NCBI RefSeq assembly: GCF_900115565.1
Contig: NZ_FOWW01000003.1
Coordinates: forward strand, 496,001-560,000
Length of the DNA: 64,000 nucleotides
Reading direction: 5' to 3'
Source of the DNA: Amycolatopsis arida
GTDB lineage: Bacteria; Actinomycetota; Actinomycetes; Mycobacteriales; Pseudonocardiaceae
The position numbers and the translations under genes were made by a program. Shown in pieces: positions 1 to 7,389 of the stretch; the first letter of the stretch is position 1, and every line of letters starts with the position of its first letter. Below the pieces are notes generated by a model. That model saw nothing but the letters and a program-made list of their open reading frames with translations. It made no database searches and was not told the DNA's origin.

Positions 1-151
1 GCACCGACAGCCAGAAGTCGTCCCGCACCACCGCGGGCAGGACCAGGAAGCCGGCGACCATCGCGACCAGGCCGGCCCTGGCCCACGGGCCGCCGAACAG
101 GCGTAGCTCGGTGGCGTAGGAGCGGACCAGGTTGCGGTGCGGTCGTGCCAT
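1..151 (-). CDS. livM: Branched-chain amino-acid ABC transporter permease LivM (5' part only)
   Basis: Only the first 50 codons are in the window; the gene continues past base 1. Translation begins MARPHRNLVRSYATELRLFG and runs into a hydrophobic stretch (AGLVAMVAGFLVLPAVV), as expected for the first membrane segment of a LivM permease. The ATG at 151 overlaps the TGA of livH (TGATG), so the two permeases are translationally coupled. LivM would form the inner-membrane channel with LivH. The call rests mainly on position after livH and on the hydrophobic N-terminus, since the diagnostic part lies outside. Confidence 0.75.
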   Translation of the reverse strand, partial: MARPHRNLVRSYATELRLFGGPWARAGLVAMVAGFLVLPAVVRDDFWLSV

Positions 152-1047
152 CAGATCCGCCTCACTTCCTTGGTGCCCAGCAGGCCGTACGGTCGGATCA
201 GCAGGATCACGATCATCAGCAGGTACGGCACGATCACCGAGACGTTGTCGCCGGCCCAGGAGAACAGCTCGTCCTGGTAGCCGCGGGTGAGCGCCTCGGC
301 GAGGCCGATGATCAGTCCACCGAGGACGGCGCCGGCGGGGGAGTCGAGACCGCCGAGGATCATCGCCGGGAACGCGGCGAGCGCGATGAACCCGATCGAG
401 GGGGAGAGCCCGCCGGGGCCGGCGGCCATGGTGATGCCGGCGAGCGCGGCCAGCGCGGCGGCGATGGCCCAGGAGATCGCGTAGACGCGGCGGGCGCTGA
501 TGCCCTGCGCGAGCGCGGCCTCCGGGTCGAAGGCGGTGACCCGCATGGCCAGGCCGAGGGAGCTGAACCGGAAGAAGAGGAAGAACGCAACGACGGCCGC
601 GGCGGTGAGGCCGATGGTCCACAGGTCCCGGACGCCGAAGACCAGCCCGCCGGCCTCGACGGTCCGGATGTTCCACGGGTTGGGCACCTGGCGGTGCTCG
701 AAGCCCCACACCGCGGTGATCAGCGGCTCGAGGACGAACAGCAGCCCGATGGTGATCATGATGACCGCGAACGGGGGCTGGCCGACCATCCGGCGCAGCA
801 CGATGCGCTCGAAGCCGGCACCGACCAGCGCGGCGGCCGCGCACCCCAGCACGACGGCGAGGCCGAAGGCGAGCGCCAGGGTGTCGGCGAAGGTGTAGCC
901 GAGGTAGGCGCCGAGCGCGAGCAGCCCGCCCTGGGCAAAGTTGATCACGCCGGTGGACTTGTAGATCACCACGAACCCGAGCGCGACCAGGGCGTAGGTG
1001 GAGCCGAGCGCCAGCCCCGCGAAGCAGTTCTGCAGAAACGTGATCAC
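151..1047 (-). CDS. livH: Branched-chain amino-acid ABC transporter permease LivH
   Basis: 298 residues, a normal LivH length. The N-terminus (ITFLQNCFAGLALGSTYALV, then GFVVIYKSTGVINFAQGGLL) is the classic LivH signature, followed by about seven further hydrophobic segments and the conserved AAFPAMILGGLDSPAGAVLG loop. Partner of LivM in the membrane channel. I chose GTG at 1047 because the homology begins there; the frame remains open further upstream into low-complexity sequence that does not belong to the family. The start forms GTGA with the stop of the upstream repeat-filled frame. Substrate could be an amino acid or another small carboxylate, since liv-type transporters vary. Confidence 0.9.
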   Translation of the reverse strand: MITFLQNCFAGLALGSTYALVALGFVVIYKSTGVINFAQGGLLALGAYLGYTFADTLALAFGLAVVLGCAAAALVGAGFERIVLRRMVGQPPFAVIMITIGLLFVLEPLITAVWGFEHRQVPNPWNIRTVEAGGLVFGVRDLWTIGLTAAAVVAFFLFFRFSSLGLAMRVTAFDPEAALAQGISARRVYAISWAIAAALAALAGITMAAGPGGLSPSIGFIALAAFPAMILGGLDSPAGAVLGGLIIGLAEALTRGYQDELFSWAGDNVSVIVPYLLMIVILLIRPYGLLGTKEVRRI

Positions 1048-2513
1048 GTCGCCACCACCCAGGGGGAGAGCCCGGCGCCGCCGGCTCGGGCGCCCTGGTG
1101 CCGCGCACGGCGGAGCCACTCGCTCCGGCGACCCTGGCGGCCTCCGTGAACGTGATGACCTTCGCGAGCCTGGCGAACCCGGTGGCTTCCGTGAGCGTGG
1201 TGAGTACCGCGAACCTGCTGGCTTCCGTAATGCCGGCGCGCTCCACGAACCCCGCGCACCCGGAGCGCGGCACCAGCCCACTGAGCTCCGCACGCCTGGC
1301 GGACTCGGCGAACCACGCGAGCTCCGCGAACCGAACCGGCGCCGCGAACCCCGCAAGCTCCACAAGTTTGATGGACCGCGCGAGCCCCGCCACCCCGGAG
1401 CGCTCCTCGAACCCCGTGATCTCCGCCATCCCGACGGGCGCCGCGAACACCACAAGCTCCACAAACCTGATGGACCGCGCGAGCCCCGCCACCCCGGAGC
1501 GCTCCCCGAACCCTGTTACCTCCGCCATCCCGGTGGCCACGAACCCCGTGAACTCCGCGAACTCGATGGGCGCCACGAACCTCGTGCGGTTCACCTACTC
1601 GGTGAATCCCGCGAACCTGGTGAACGCCACGTACCTGGTGAGTTCCGCGACATGAGCCGCCATCGGAAACGACGAGAGCCGCCGGAATCGAGCGGGCCAC
1701 ACGAACCGGGTTGGCCCCGCGAGTCTCGTACGCTGGGTGTGAGTGGGGCGCTGCCGCCGCGAAAGCCCCATTCGGTTCGCGATTTCCTCGCGCGCGCGGT
1801 GGGGTGCGCCCGCCCATCCCAAGGGGGCCGTCCCAGCTCCAGTCTACCGGGGATGGGGGTGCGCAAGGGGGCACTCGCGAAATCTGTGGACAACCGAGAC
1901 CGATGTGGACAATTCGGAGGGCCGGGGTGTCGGTGGGCGCGACCTCCTGCTCGGCCAGCGCCTCGATATCCGCACCGGCCGACGGCCCACCCTCCTCACC
2001 CGCCAGCACCTCAACACCCGTATGTGCCAGCAGCCCAATCTCACCAGCCAACAGGTCAACACCCGCACCGACGGGCGGCTCGACCTCCTCACCAACCCGC
2101 GCGTCAACACCCGTACCCGCCAGCAGCGCAACCTCACCGGTCAACGGGTCAACACCCGCACCGACCGGCGGCCCACCCTCCTCACCAACCCGCGCGTCAA
2201 CACCCGCACCAGTCGGCTGTTCAACCTTCCGCCCGCGCCGGGTCGGCAGCTCCTCCGTTCGGATCGTCTTCCCGGCCGGCCGACGGGGCGCTGCCGTCAC
2301 GCGCACCGCCTTCCGCGCCACGACGACCCCGACCACCCGCAACGCGACCCGCGCCACCACGACCCGCGCCCCAGTCAGCCACACCGCCTTCCGCGCCCCC
2401 ACGACCCGTGCCCTGGGCACCCGGAGCGCGACCCGCGGCGGCCCGGGCGGTGGCTCGGTCGTCCGGTTGGGCGCACCAGCCGTCGAGGCCGGGCTCATCG
2501 GTGCCGGGCTCAT
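1044..2513 (-). CDS. Repeat-filled open frame between acyl-CoA ligase and livH (uncertain coding status)
   Basis: A 489-codon frame on the operon strand. Its ATG at 2513 overlaps the ligase stop (ATGA) and its TGA overlaps the livH GTG start (GTGA), so it fits exactly between the two genes. Residues about 100-195 contain six 15/16-residue repeats of the type GAGVDxLxGExxLLA; residues about 295-440 read as V-[RH]-[GQ] tripeptides. No known domain, signal peptide or membrane segment is visible. It also contains a dispersed DnaA-box element near its middle. Against coding: third-position GC is poorer than in neighbours, the C-terminal half looks like expanded repeat DNA, and long frames are open on the other strand too. 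It may be a real low-complexity protein, a decayed gene or plain repeat DNA. Confidence 0.35.
   Translation of the reverse strand: MSPAPMSPASTAGAPNRTTEPPPGPPRVALRVPRARVVGARKAVWLTGARVVVARVALRVVGVVVARKAVRVTAAPRRPAGKTIRTEELPTRRGRKVEQPTGAGVDARVGEEGGPPVGAGVDPLTGEVALLAGTGVDARVGEEVEPPVGAGVDLLAGEIGLLAHTGVEVLAGEEGGPSAGADIEALAEQEVAPTDTPALRIVHIGLGCPQISRVPPCAPPSPVDWSWDGPLGMGGRTPPRARGNREPNGAFAAAAPHSHPAYETRGANPVRVARSIPAALVVSDGGSCRGTHQVRGVHQVRGIHRVGEPHEVRGAHRVRGVHGVRGHRDGGGNRVRGALRGGGARAVHQVCGACGVRGARRDGGDHGVRGALRGGGARAVHQTCGACGVRGAGSVRGARVVRRVRQACGAQWAGAALRVRGVRGARRHYGSQQVRGTHHAHGSHRVRQAREGHHVHGGRQGRRSEWLRRARHQGARAGGAGLSPWVVAT
1140..1660. repeat. Degenerate 9-nt-period repeat array
   Basis: The minus strand reads as successive 9-mers close to GTTC[GA]CGG[GA] (for example GTTCGCGGA, GTTCACGGG, GTTCGTGGC) for about 520 bp. 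The three-codon period gives tripeptide repeats in every open frame. Units are diverged, so the array is old or was expanded from imperfect units. Confidence 0.75.
1339..1536. repeat. 99-bp tandem duplication inside the 9-nt array
   Basis: The stretch starting GCCGCGAACCCCGCAAGCTC at 1341 recurs at 1440, and ATGGACCGCG at 1371 recurs at 1470, giving an exact 99-bp offset (11 x 9) over nearly two full units with few differences. This duplication is clearly younger than the 9-mer expansion around it. Confidence 0.85.
1836..1916 (+). repeat. Dispersed intergenic element, copy A (two DnaA-box-like sites)
   Basis: Contains GCTCCAGTCTACCG, then GCGAAATCTGTGGACAACC, then GATGTGGACAATTCGG. The two TGTGGACAA sites (1885-1893 and 1904-1912) are exact matches to the actinobacterial DnaA box TTGTCCACA on the opposite strand, 19 nt apart. 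The same ordered blocks occur near 28.8 kb and, inverted, near 55.8 kb; a partial copy lies at 37.0 kb. Confidence 0.7.
2010..2243. repeat. Alternating 45/48-bp tandem repeats (93-bp higher-order unit)
   Basis: The core GTCAACACCCG recurs at 2010 (one mismatch), 2055, 2103, 2148 and 2196, so spacings are 45, 48, 45 and 48 bp. All spacings are multiples of three and keep the minus-strand frame, where the units read GAGVDARVGEEGGPPV and GAGVDPLTGEVALLA in alternation. A shorter degenerate repeat (around GGCGCGGAAGGCGGTG on the minus strand) continues to about 2400. Confidence 0.85.
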
Positions 2514-4324
2514 CGGTACATCGCCTCGATCTCGTCGGCGAAGCGTTCGGCGATCGCCCTTCGCTTGACCTTCTGGGTGGCGGTCAGCTCGCCGTCCTCG
2601 TGGTCCAGCTCCTTGTCCAGCAACGTGAAGCGCTTGACGTGCTCCACCGCGGCCAGCTCCCGGTTCACCTCGGTGACCACGCTCTGCACCAGGCTGCGCA
2701 CCTCCGGCTTGCCCGCCAGGTCCGCGTACGTCGTGTACGCGAGGCCGCGCCGAGTGGCCCAGTCGCCCACGGTGTCCTGCTCGATGCCGACCAACGCGGT
2801 CAGGTACTTCCGCCGGTCGCCGACCACCACCGCCTCCCGGATGTACGGCGACACCTTGAGTCGGTTCTCGATCTCCGACGGCGAGACGTTCTTGCCGCCC
2901 GCGGTGATGATGATGTCCTTCTTCCGGTCGGTGATCCGCAGGAAGCCGTCGGCGTCGAGCTCGCCGACGTCGCCGGTGTGCAGCCACCCGTCCGCGTCGA
3001 CCGTCGCCGCGGTGGCCTCCGAGTCGTTCAGGTAGCCCTGGAACACCCCGGTCGACCGGGTGAGGATCTCCCCGTCCGGCGCGATCCGCAGCTCCACCCC
3101 GGGCAGCGGCACCCCGACCGCGCCCAGCCGCACGTCACCGGCCGGGGTGAGCGTGCAGATCGCCGTGTTCTCGGTCTGCCCGTACCCCTCCCGCACCGGC
3201 ACCCCGATGGCCCACAGGTACTCCAGCACCTGCGGTGCGATCGGCGCCGCCCCACTGACCGCGACCCGTACCCGCACCATGCCGAGCTTCTCCCGCAGCG
3301 GCCGGAACACCAGCGCCTCGCACACCGCGAGCACGAGCCGGTCGGTCGGCGTCGCGCGGCCGGTCATCCGCCGCGGCGCGATCCGCCGCCCCTGCCGCAG
3401 GCACGCCCGGTACACCGCCCGCTTGAGCCGGGACGCGTCGGCCATCCGGATCTGCACCGCCGCCAGCATCTTCTCCCACACCCGCGGCACGCCGAGGAAC
3501 ACCGTCGGCTGCACGTCGCGCAGGTCCTGCTGGAACGACGGCCCGCCCTCGCCGAAGTTGACCACCGACCCGGCCCACACGGCATCCACCACCGAGATCA
3601 GCCGCTCGGCGATGTGGCACAGCGGCAGGTAGCTGAGCACCTCGTCGTCCGGCTCGCCGCCTAGCGCCTCGACGAACACCCGCGCCGAGGCCACCAGGTT
3701 GGCGTGCGAGATCATCGCGCCCTTCGGGGGCCCGGTCGTGCCGGATGTGTAGACCAGGATCGCGGTCTCCTCCGGGTCCAGCCGCGCCACCGACGCCGCG
3801 TACTCGCGCTCGGCCCCTTCGACGTCACCGAGCCGCTCCAGGTCGGCGAAGGTGAGCAGCCCCGGCACGCCGTCCAGCCGCACCCCGCGCGGGTCGACCA
3901 CCACGAGGTGGGTCAGCTCGGGCAGTCGCTCCCGCACGGCGAGCGCCTTGTCGAGCTGCTCCTCGTCCTCGGCGATGAGCACCCTGCTGCGGGAGTGCCC
4001 GAGCAGGTACTCCACCTCCATCTCCGGGGAGGTTGGGTACACGCCGACGCACTGCGCGCCGAGCCCCTGGATCGCCAGGTCGGCGATCACCCACTCCGGC
4101 CGGTTCTCACTGTGGATCGCCACCCGGTCGCCCGCCCCGACGCCGAGCGCGCGCAGCCCGGCGGCCACCCTGGCCACCCGCCCCGCGTACTCCGCCCAGG
4201 TCCACTCGCGCCAGCGACCGCGGTGCTTCCGCCGCAGCGCGACATCCCCGCCACGCCGCTCGGCCAGCTCGAGCAGCCGGGCCGGGAGTGTGTCCACCGT
4301 GGGTGGCGCGGCGACGGCCGTCAT
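2510..4324 (-). CDS. Long-chain acyl-CoA ligase (AMP-forming)
   Basis: 604 residues, the usual length of FAA1-type ligases. Activates a carboxylate with ATP to an acyl-adenylate and transfers it to CoA. The AMP-binding P-loop motif YTSGTTGPPKGAMISHANL lies near residue 190, GYGQTEN (A5) near 380, and the GDVGELDADGFLRITDRKKD and GGKNVSPSEIENRL motifs near 460-485. The ATG at 4324 overlaps the livG stop (ATGA). Liv-type transporters with an embedded acyl-CoA ligase are common in actinomycetes; the arrangement suggests that an imported carboxylate is activated on entry. The actual substrate cannot be read from the sequence. Confidence 0.92.
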   Translation of the reverse strand: MTAVAAPPTVDTLPARLLELAERRGGDVALRRKHRGRWREWTWAEYAGRVARVAAGLRALGVGAGDRVAIHSENRPEWVIADLAIQGLGAQCVGVYPTSPEMEVEYLLGHSRSRVLIAEDEEQLDKALAVRERLPELTHLVVVDPRGVRLDGVPGLLTFADLERLGDVEGAEREYAASVARLDPEETAILVYTSGTTGPPKGAMISHANLVASARVFVEALGGEPDDEVLSYLPLCHIAERLISVVDAVWAGSVVNFGEGGPSFQQDLRDVQPTVFLGVPRVWEKMLAAVQIRMADASRLKRAVYRACLRQGRRIAPRRMTGRATPTDRLVLAVCEALVFRPLREKLGMVRVRVAVSGAAPIAPQVLEYLWAIGVPVREGYGQTENTAICTLTPAGDVRLGAVGVPLPGVELRIAPDGEILTRSTGVFQGYLNDSEATAATVDADGWLHTGDVGELDADGFLRITDRKKDIIITAGGKNVSPSEIENRLKVSPYIREAVVVGDRRKYLTALVGIEQDTVGDWATRRGLAYTTYADLAGKPEVRSLVQSVVTEVNRELAAVEHVKRFTLLDKELDHEDGELTATQKVKRRAIAERFADEIEAMYR

Positions 4325-5250
4325 GACGCGCCCCCGGTGTCCCGCGGGTCACCCGCACCCCGTCGGCCTTCGTGATCGTGGGGAAAGGCGTGGGAAAGGG
4401 TGTGGGGAAGGGCGTGGGAAAGGGCACTGTCGCTCACGAAGCCTCCCAGGTATGCCTCGATCACCTTGGGGTCCCGCTGGATGCGCTCGGGTGGGCCGGT
4501 GGCGATGGCGACGCCGAAGTCGAGCGCCAGCACGCGGTCGGCCAGGTCCATCACCAGCCGCATGTCGTGCTCCACCAGGATCATCGCCACGCCCAGGTCG
4601 CGGCGGACCTCGAGCAGGTAGCGGGCCATGTCCTCGGTCTCCTCGAGGTTCATCCCGGCCACCGGCTCGTCGAGCAGCAGCAACCGGGGGCGCATCGCCA
4701 GCGCCCGACCCAGCTCGGCCCGCTTGGCCACGCCGTAGGGCAGCATCCCGGCCGGCATCGCCCGGTACGGCTCCAGCTCGAGCAGCTCGATGATCTCCTC
4801 GACCGCCGCCCGATGCTCGATCTCCTCCCGCCGGGCGCGGCCCCACCACACCATCCCGGACAGGAACCCGGTGCGCATCAGGTGGTGTCGGCCCAGCATC
4901 AGGTTGTCGACCAGCGACAGGTGCCCGAACAGCCCGAGGTTCTGGAAGGTGCGGGCCACGCCCAGCGCCGCGATCGCCGCGGGCGGGCGGCCCACCAGCG
5001 ACTCCCCGCCGAGCTCGATGCTGCCGGACTGCGGGCGGTAGACACCGTTGAGGCAGTTGAAGATCGACGTCTTGCCGGCGCCGTTCGGCCCGATCACCGC
5101 GAACAGCTCACTCCCACAGACGGAGAAGCTCACCCCGTCGAGCGCGGTGACGCCGCCGAAGCGCAGGGTCAGGTCCCGCACGTCGAGCAGCGGCGTGGCG
5201 GTTGCCGAGTCGGGTGAGGCGCGGCTGGGCACCTCGGTCAGGCGCTCCAT
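4321..5250 (-). CDS. livG: Branched-chain amino-acid ABC transporter ATP-binding protein LivG
   Basis: 309 residues. Walker A GPNGAGKTSIFN, Q-loop in ARTFQNLGLF, Walker B RLLLLDEPVAGMN and switch histidine in ILVEHDM are intact; the ABC signature region reads LPYGVAKRAELGRA, a weakly conserved form often seen in LivG. The ATG at 5250 lies inside the 3' end of livF (13-bp overlap) with AGGAAG as ribosome binding site. A longer upstream frame exists but carries no homology. The last 37 residues are unusual: a histidine-rich tetrapeptide repeat (ALSH ALPH TLSH AFPH) encoded by a 12-bp DNA repeat extends beyond the normal C-terminus. Confidence 0.9.
   Translation of the reverse strand: MERLTEVPSRASPDSATATPLLDVRDLTLRFGGVTALDGVSFSVCGSELFAVIGPNGAGKTSIFNCLNGVYRPQSGSIELGGESLVGRPPAAIAALGVARTFQNLGLFGHLSLVDNLMLGRHHLMRTGFLSGMVWWGRARREEIEHRAAVEEIIELLELEPYRAMPAGMLPYGVAKRAELGRALAMRPRLLLLDEPVAGMNLEETEDMARYLLEVRRDLGVAMILVEHDMRLVMDLADRVLALDFGVAIATGPPERIQRDPKVIEAYLGGFVSDSALSHALPHTLSHAFPHDHEGRRGAGDPRDTGGAS
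4378..4425. repeat. 12-bp tandem repeat x4 in the 3' end of livG
   Basis: Four consecutive 12-mers of the form GTGGG[G]AAAGGG[CT] (GTGGGGAAAGGC, GTGGGAAAGGGT, GTGGGGAAGGGC, GTGGGAAAGGGC). The array is in frame and encodes the histidine-rich tail of LivG. Copy-number change would lengthen or shorten the protein without a frameshift. Confidence 0.9.
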
Positions 5251-6062
5251 CGCTTCTTCCTCCGGTAGCTCTTGACCTCGGCCAGCGACCGGCGGCCCTC
5301 CTCGGCGGTCGCGCCCAGGTAGAACTCGCGAATGTCCTCGTCGGCGAGCAGCTCCGCGCTCGGGCCGTCCTTGACGACCTTGCCGGTCTCCAGCACGTAT
5401 CCGGAGCCGGCGATGGACAGCGCCATCACGGCGTTCTGCTCGACCAGCAGCACGCTCGTGCCCTGGCGGTTGATCTGCACGACGATGTCGCGCACCTGCT
5501 CGACGAGCTTGGGGGCCAGTCCCAGCGAGGGCTCGTCGAGCAGCAGCAGCCGGGGTGCCGCCATCAACGCCCTGCCGATCGCGAGCATCTGCTGCTCGCC
5601 ACCGGAGAGGTATCCGGCGACGGAGCGCCGGCGGCGCGCCAGCACCGGGAACAGGTCCAGCACCCTGGCGTAGGACTCGCGCACCTCGGCCCGGGACCGC
5701 CGGGTGTACGCACCGGCCCGCAGGTTCTCGTCGACGGTGATCTCGGCGAAGATCCGCCGGCCCTCCATCACCTGCGCGATGCCGAGGCGGACGACGTCGG
5801 CGGGGTCGGCGCCGGTGATGTCGGTGCCGTCGACCCGCACGGTGCCCTTGGTGATCCGGCCGCGGTGCGGCATCAGCAGGCCGGTGACCGCGCGGAGCAG
5901 CGTGGTCTTGCCCGCGCCGTTGGCACCGAGCAGCGCCACGATCGAGCCGGTGGGCACGTCCAGGCTCACGCCGCGCAGCACGAGCACGACGTCCTCGTAG
6001 ACCACCTCGAGGTTGCTCACGGACAGCATCGGCGTCGCCCGCGCCGTCTTCGGTGCTGACAC
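5238..6062 (-). CDS. livF: Branched-chain amino-acid ABC transporter ATP-binding protein LivF
   Basis: 274 residues from the GTG at 6062, which has GGGGA a few bases upstream; a TTG at 6095 would add 11 residues. Walker A GANGAGKTTLLR, signature YLSGGEQQMLAIGRAL, Walker B RLLLLDEPSLGLAP and switch histidine position VLLVEQN (Q in place of H, typical for LivF) are all present. Probable first gene of the liv operon, acting as the second ATPase subunit with LivG. The substrate-binding protein is not in the window and may follow livM. Confidence 0.9.
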   Translation of the reverse strand: MSAPKTARATPMLSVSNLEVVYEDVVLVLRGVSLDVPTGSIVALLGANGAGKTTLLRAVTGLLMPHRGRITKGTVRVDGTDITGADPADVVRLGIAQVMEGRRIFAEITVDENLRAGAYTRRSRAEVRESYARVLDLFPVLARRRRSVAGYLSGGEQQMLAIGRALMAAPRLLLLDEPSLGLAPKLVEQVRDIVVQINRQGTSVLLVEQNAVMALSIAGSGYVLETGKVVKDGPSAELLADEDIREFYLGATAEEGRRSLAEVKSYRRKKRWSA

Positions 6063-6111
6063 AGCGTTGTCCCCGTTCGTCGTCGAACCGAGCAAACCGC
6101 CTCAAACAACA

Positions 6112-6125
6112 GTGATCCGGATCAC
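6112..6125. promoter_or_regulatory. CRP-like palindrome upstream of livF
   Basis: GTGATCCGGATCAC is a perfect 14-bp palindrome with the GTGA-N6-TCAC layout of CRP/GlxR sites. It lies 50 bp upstream of the livF start and about 165 bp from the divergent acyltransferase start, so it most probably controls the liv operon. Binding is inferred, not shown. Confidence 0.55.
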
Positions 6126-6288
6126 GGTGGGTAGTGAAGGTAGTCGCCGTGCCGGCAGTGATCAATAGCGCTGCCGAACCGTGACCTGCCCGGAACCCGC
6201 GCCAACGGTAAGCCTCGGCGGTTGACCTAAAGGATCGATAAAGAAGACGTTTACCCGGCCGAGCCGCTCCGCTCGATAGAACGAGCAC

Positions 6289-7389
6289 ATGGTGGACGCG
6301 CCACGTTCCGGCCGGGCCGGAAGCCACCCGATCGGGCGGCTCGACCACTCCGCCTACCTGGCCATGCCCCGGCTGCCGGGGCTGGACGGGTTGCGCGCCC
6401 TCGCGGCACTGGCCGTGGTGTTCTTCCACTTCGGCGGCCCCACATGGGACCGGTTGCAGGGCTGGATCGGGGTGCAGTTGTTCTTCACCCTGTCCGGCTT
6501 CCTCATCACCACCCTGTTGCTGCGGGAGGAGCGGGACCTCGGCCGGATCCGGCTGCGCGCGTTCTACCTGCGCCGGGTTTTCCGCATTCTGCCGGTGTAT
6601 TTCCTGCTGCTCGGGCTGACCGTGGTTTTCGTGTCGATCGGGGGCAACCTCACCGACAGCCGGCTGGCCGACGCCCTCCCGCTGTACCTGGTTTTCGGCA
6701 ACGAGCTGGTCGACTACAACACGCCGTTCGGCGTTTCCTGGTCGCTCGGGGTGGAGGAGAAGTTCTACCTCGCCTGGCCGGCGCTGCTCCTGCTCACCGC
6801 GGCCGTGGCCCGGCGCTTCACCCTCCGGCTCGGCCTGGTGCTCGCGGGGATCGCGGTCCTGCTGGTCGGCGCCCGGTGGAGCTCGCTCACCCTGCACTAC
6901 GCGTCGATTCTCGCCGGCTGCCTGCTCGCGCTGGTGCTGCACCAGCCACGTGGGTTCGCGGTGCTGCGGCCGCTGACCCGGCCGGCCGTGGCGGTGCTGG
7001 TCGCGCTGGGATTCGTGGCGCTCCAGCTCACGATCGTGCCGCTGCGGGACGCCCTCGGCGGCGGCTGGCGGGCGATCGTCCCGGTCTACGCGGTCGCGGT
7101 GGCGCTGCTGCTGGTGGCGGTCGTCGCGCCCGGACCGGTGCGCCGGGCGCTGGAGAGCCGTCCGATGGTGTTCCTCGGCCGGCGCTCGTACTCGCTCTAC
7201 CTCAGCCAGTCGATGGCCGCGTCCGCGGTGAGCACGGTGATCCCCGGGCCGAGCACGGTCCAGGCCGTCGCGGTGTCGCTGTTCGCGCTGGGCATGGCCT
7301 GCGCGCTGTACCGCTGGGTGGAGCGACCGGCCATTCGGCACGGCCGCCGGCTGGCGGAACCGCGGGGGACGGCTACGGTCCCGGCATGA
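6289..7389 (+). CDS. Acyltransferase family 3 membrane protein (OafA-like)
   Basis: 366 residues. Begins with a short cytoplasmic leader, then RLPGLDGLRALAALAVVFFH with the family's conserved LDGLRALA and histidine, then about nine further membrane segments, including the GVQLFFTLSGFLITTLLLRE and FYLRRVFRILPVYF motifs (R-R-x-x-R-I-x-P). These proteins move acyl groups (often acetyl) across the membrane onto sugars of lipids, wall polymers or secondary metabolites. Its stop overlaps the next ATG (ATGA), coupling it to a sensor kinase, which suggests that envelope modification and sensing are co-expressed. Substrate unknown. Confidence 0.88.
   Translation: MVDAPRSGRAGSHPIGRLDHSAYLAMPRLPGLDGLRALAALAVVFFHFGGPTWDRLQGWIGVQLFFTLSGFLITTLLLREERDLGRIRLRAFYLRRVFRILPVYFLLLGLTVVFVSIGGNLTDSRLADALPLYLVFGNELVDYNTPFGVSWSLGVEEKFYLAWPALLLLTAAVARRFTLRLGLVLAGIAVLLVGARWSSLTLHYASILAGCLLALVLHQPRGFAVLRPLTRPAVAVLVALGFVALQLTIVPLRDALGGGWRAIVPVYAVAVALLLVAVVAPGPVRRALESRPMVFLGRRSYSLYLSQSMAASAVSTVIPGPSTVQAVAVSLFALGMACALYRWVERPAIRHGRRLAEPRGTATVPA

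Noticed and set aside
1836-1916. Chromosomal origin (oriC) from the DnaA boxes
   Set aside because: Only two boxes per site, no dnaA/dnaN/gyrB or rpmH nearby, and the sites recur as part of a dispersed element.
1743-3035. Plus-strand frame with NTRT repeats and very high third-position GC
   Set aside because: Antisense to the ligase over 500 bp; the high GC3 results from G at first codon positions of the minus frame. Kept only as a reason for caution about the minus ORF.
998-3664. 888-residue open frame on the plus strand through the repeat region
   Set aside because: It runs antisense through livH's start and the acyl-CoA ligase, has no start signal or domain, and its Pro/Arg/Glu-rich repeats are the mirror of the 9-nt array.
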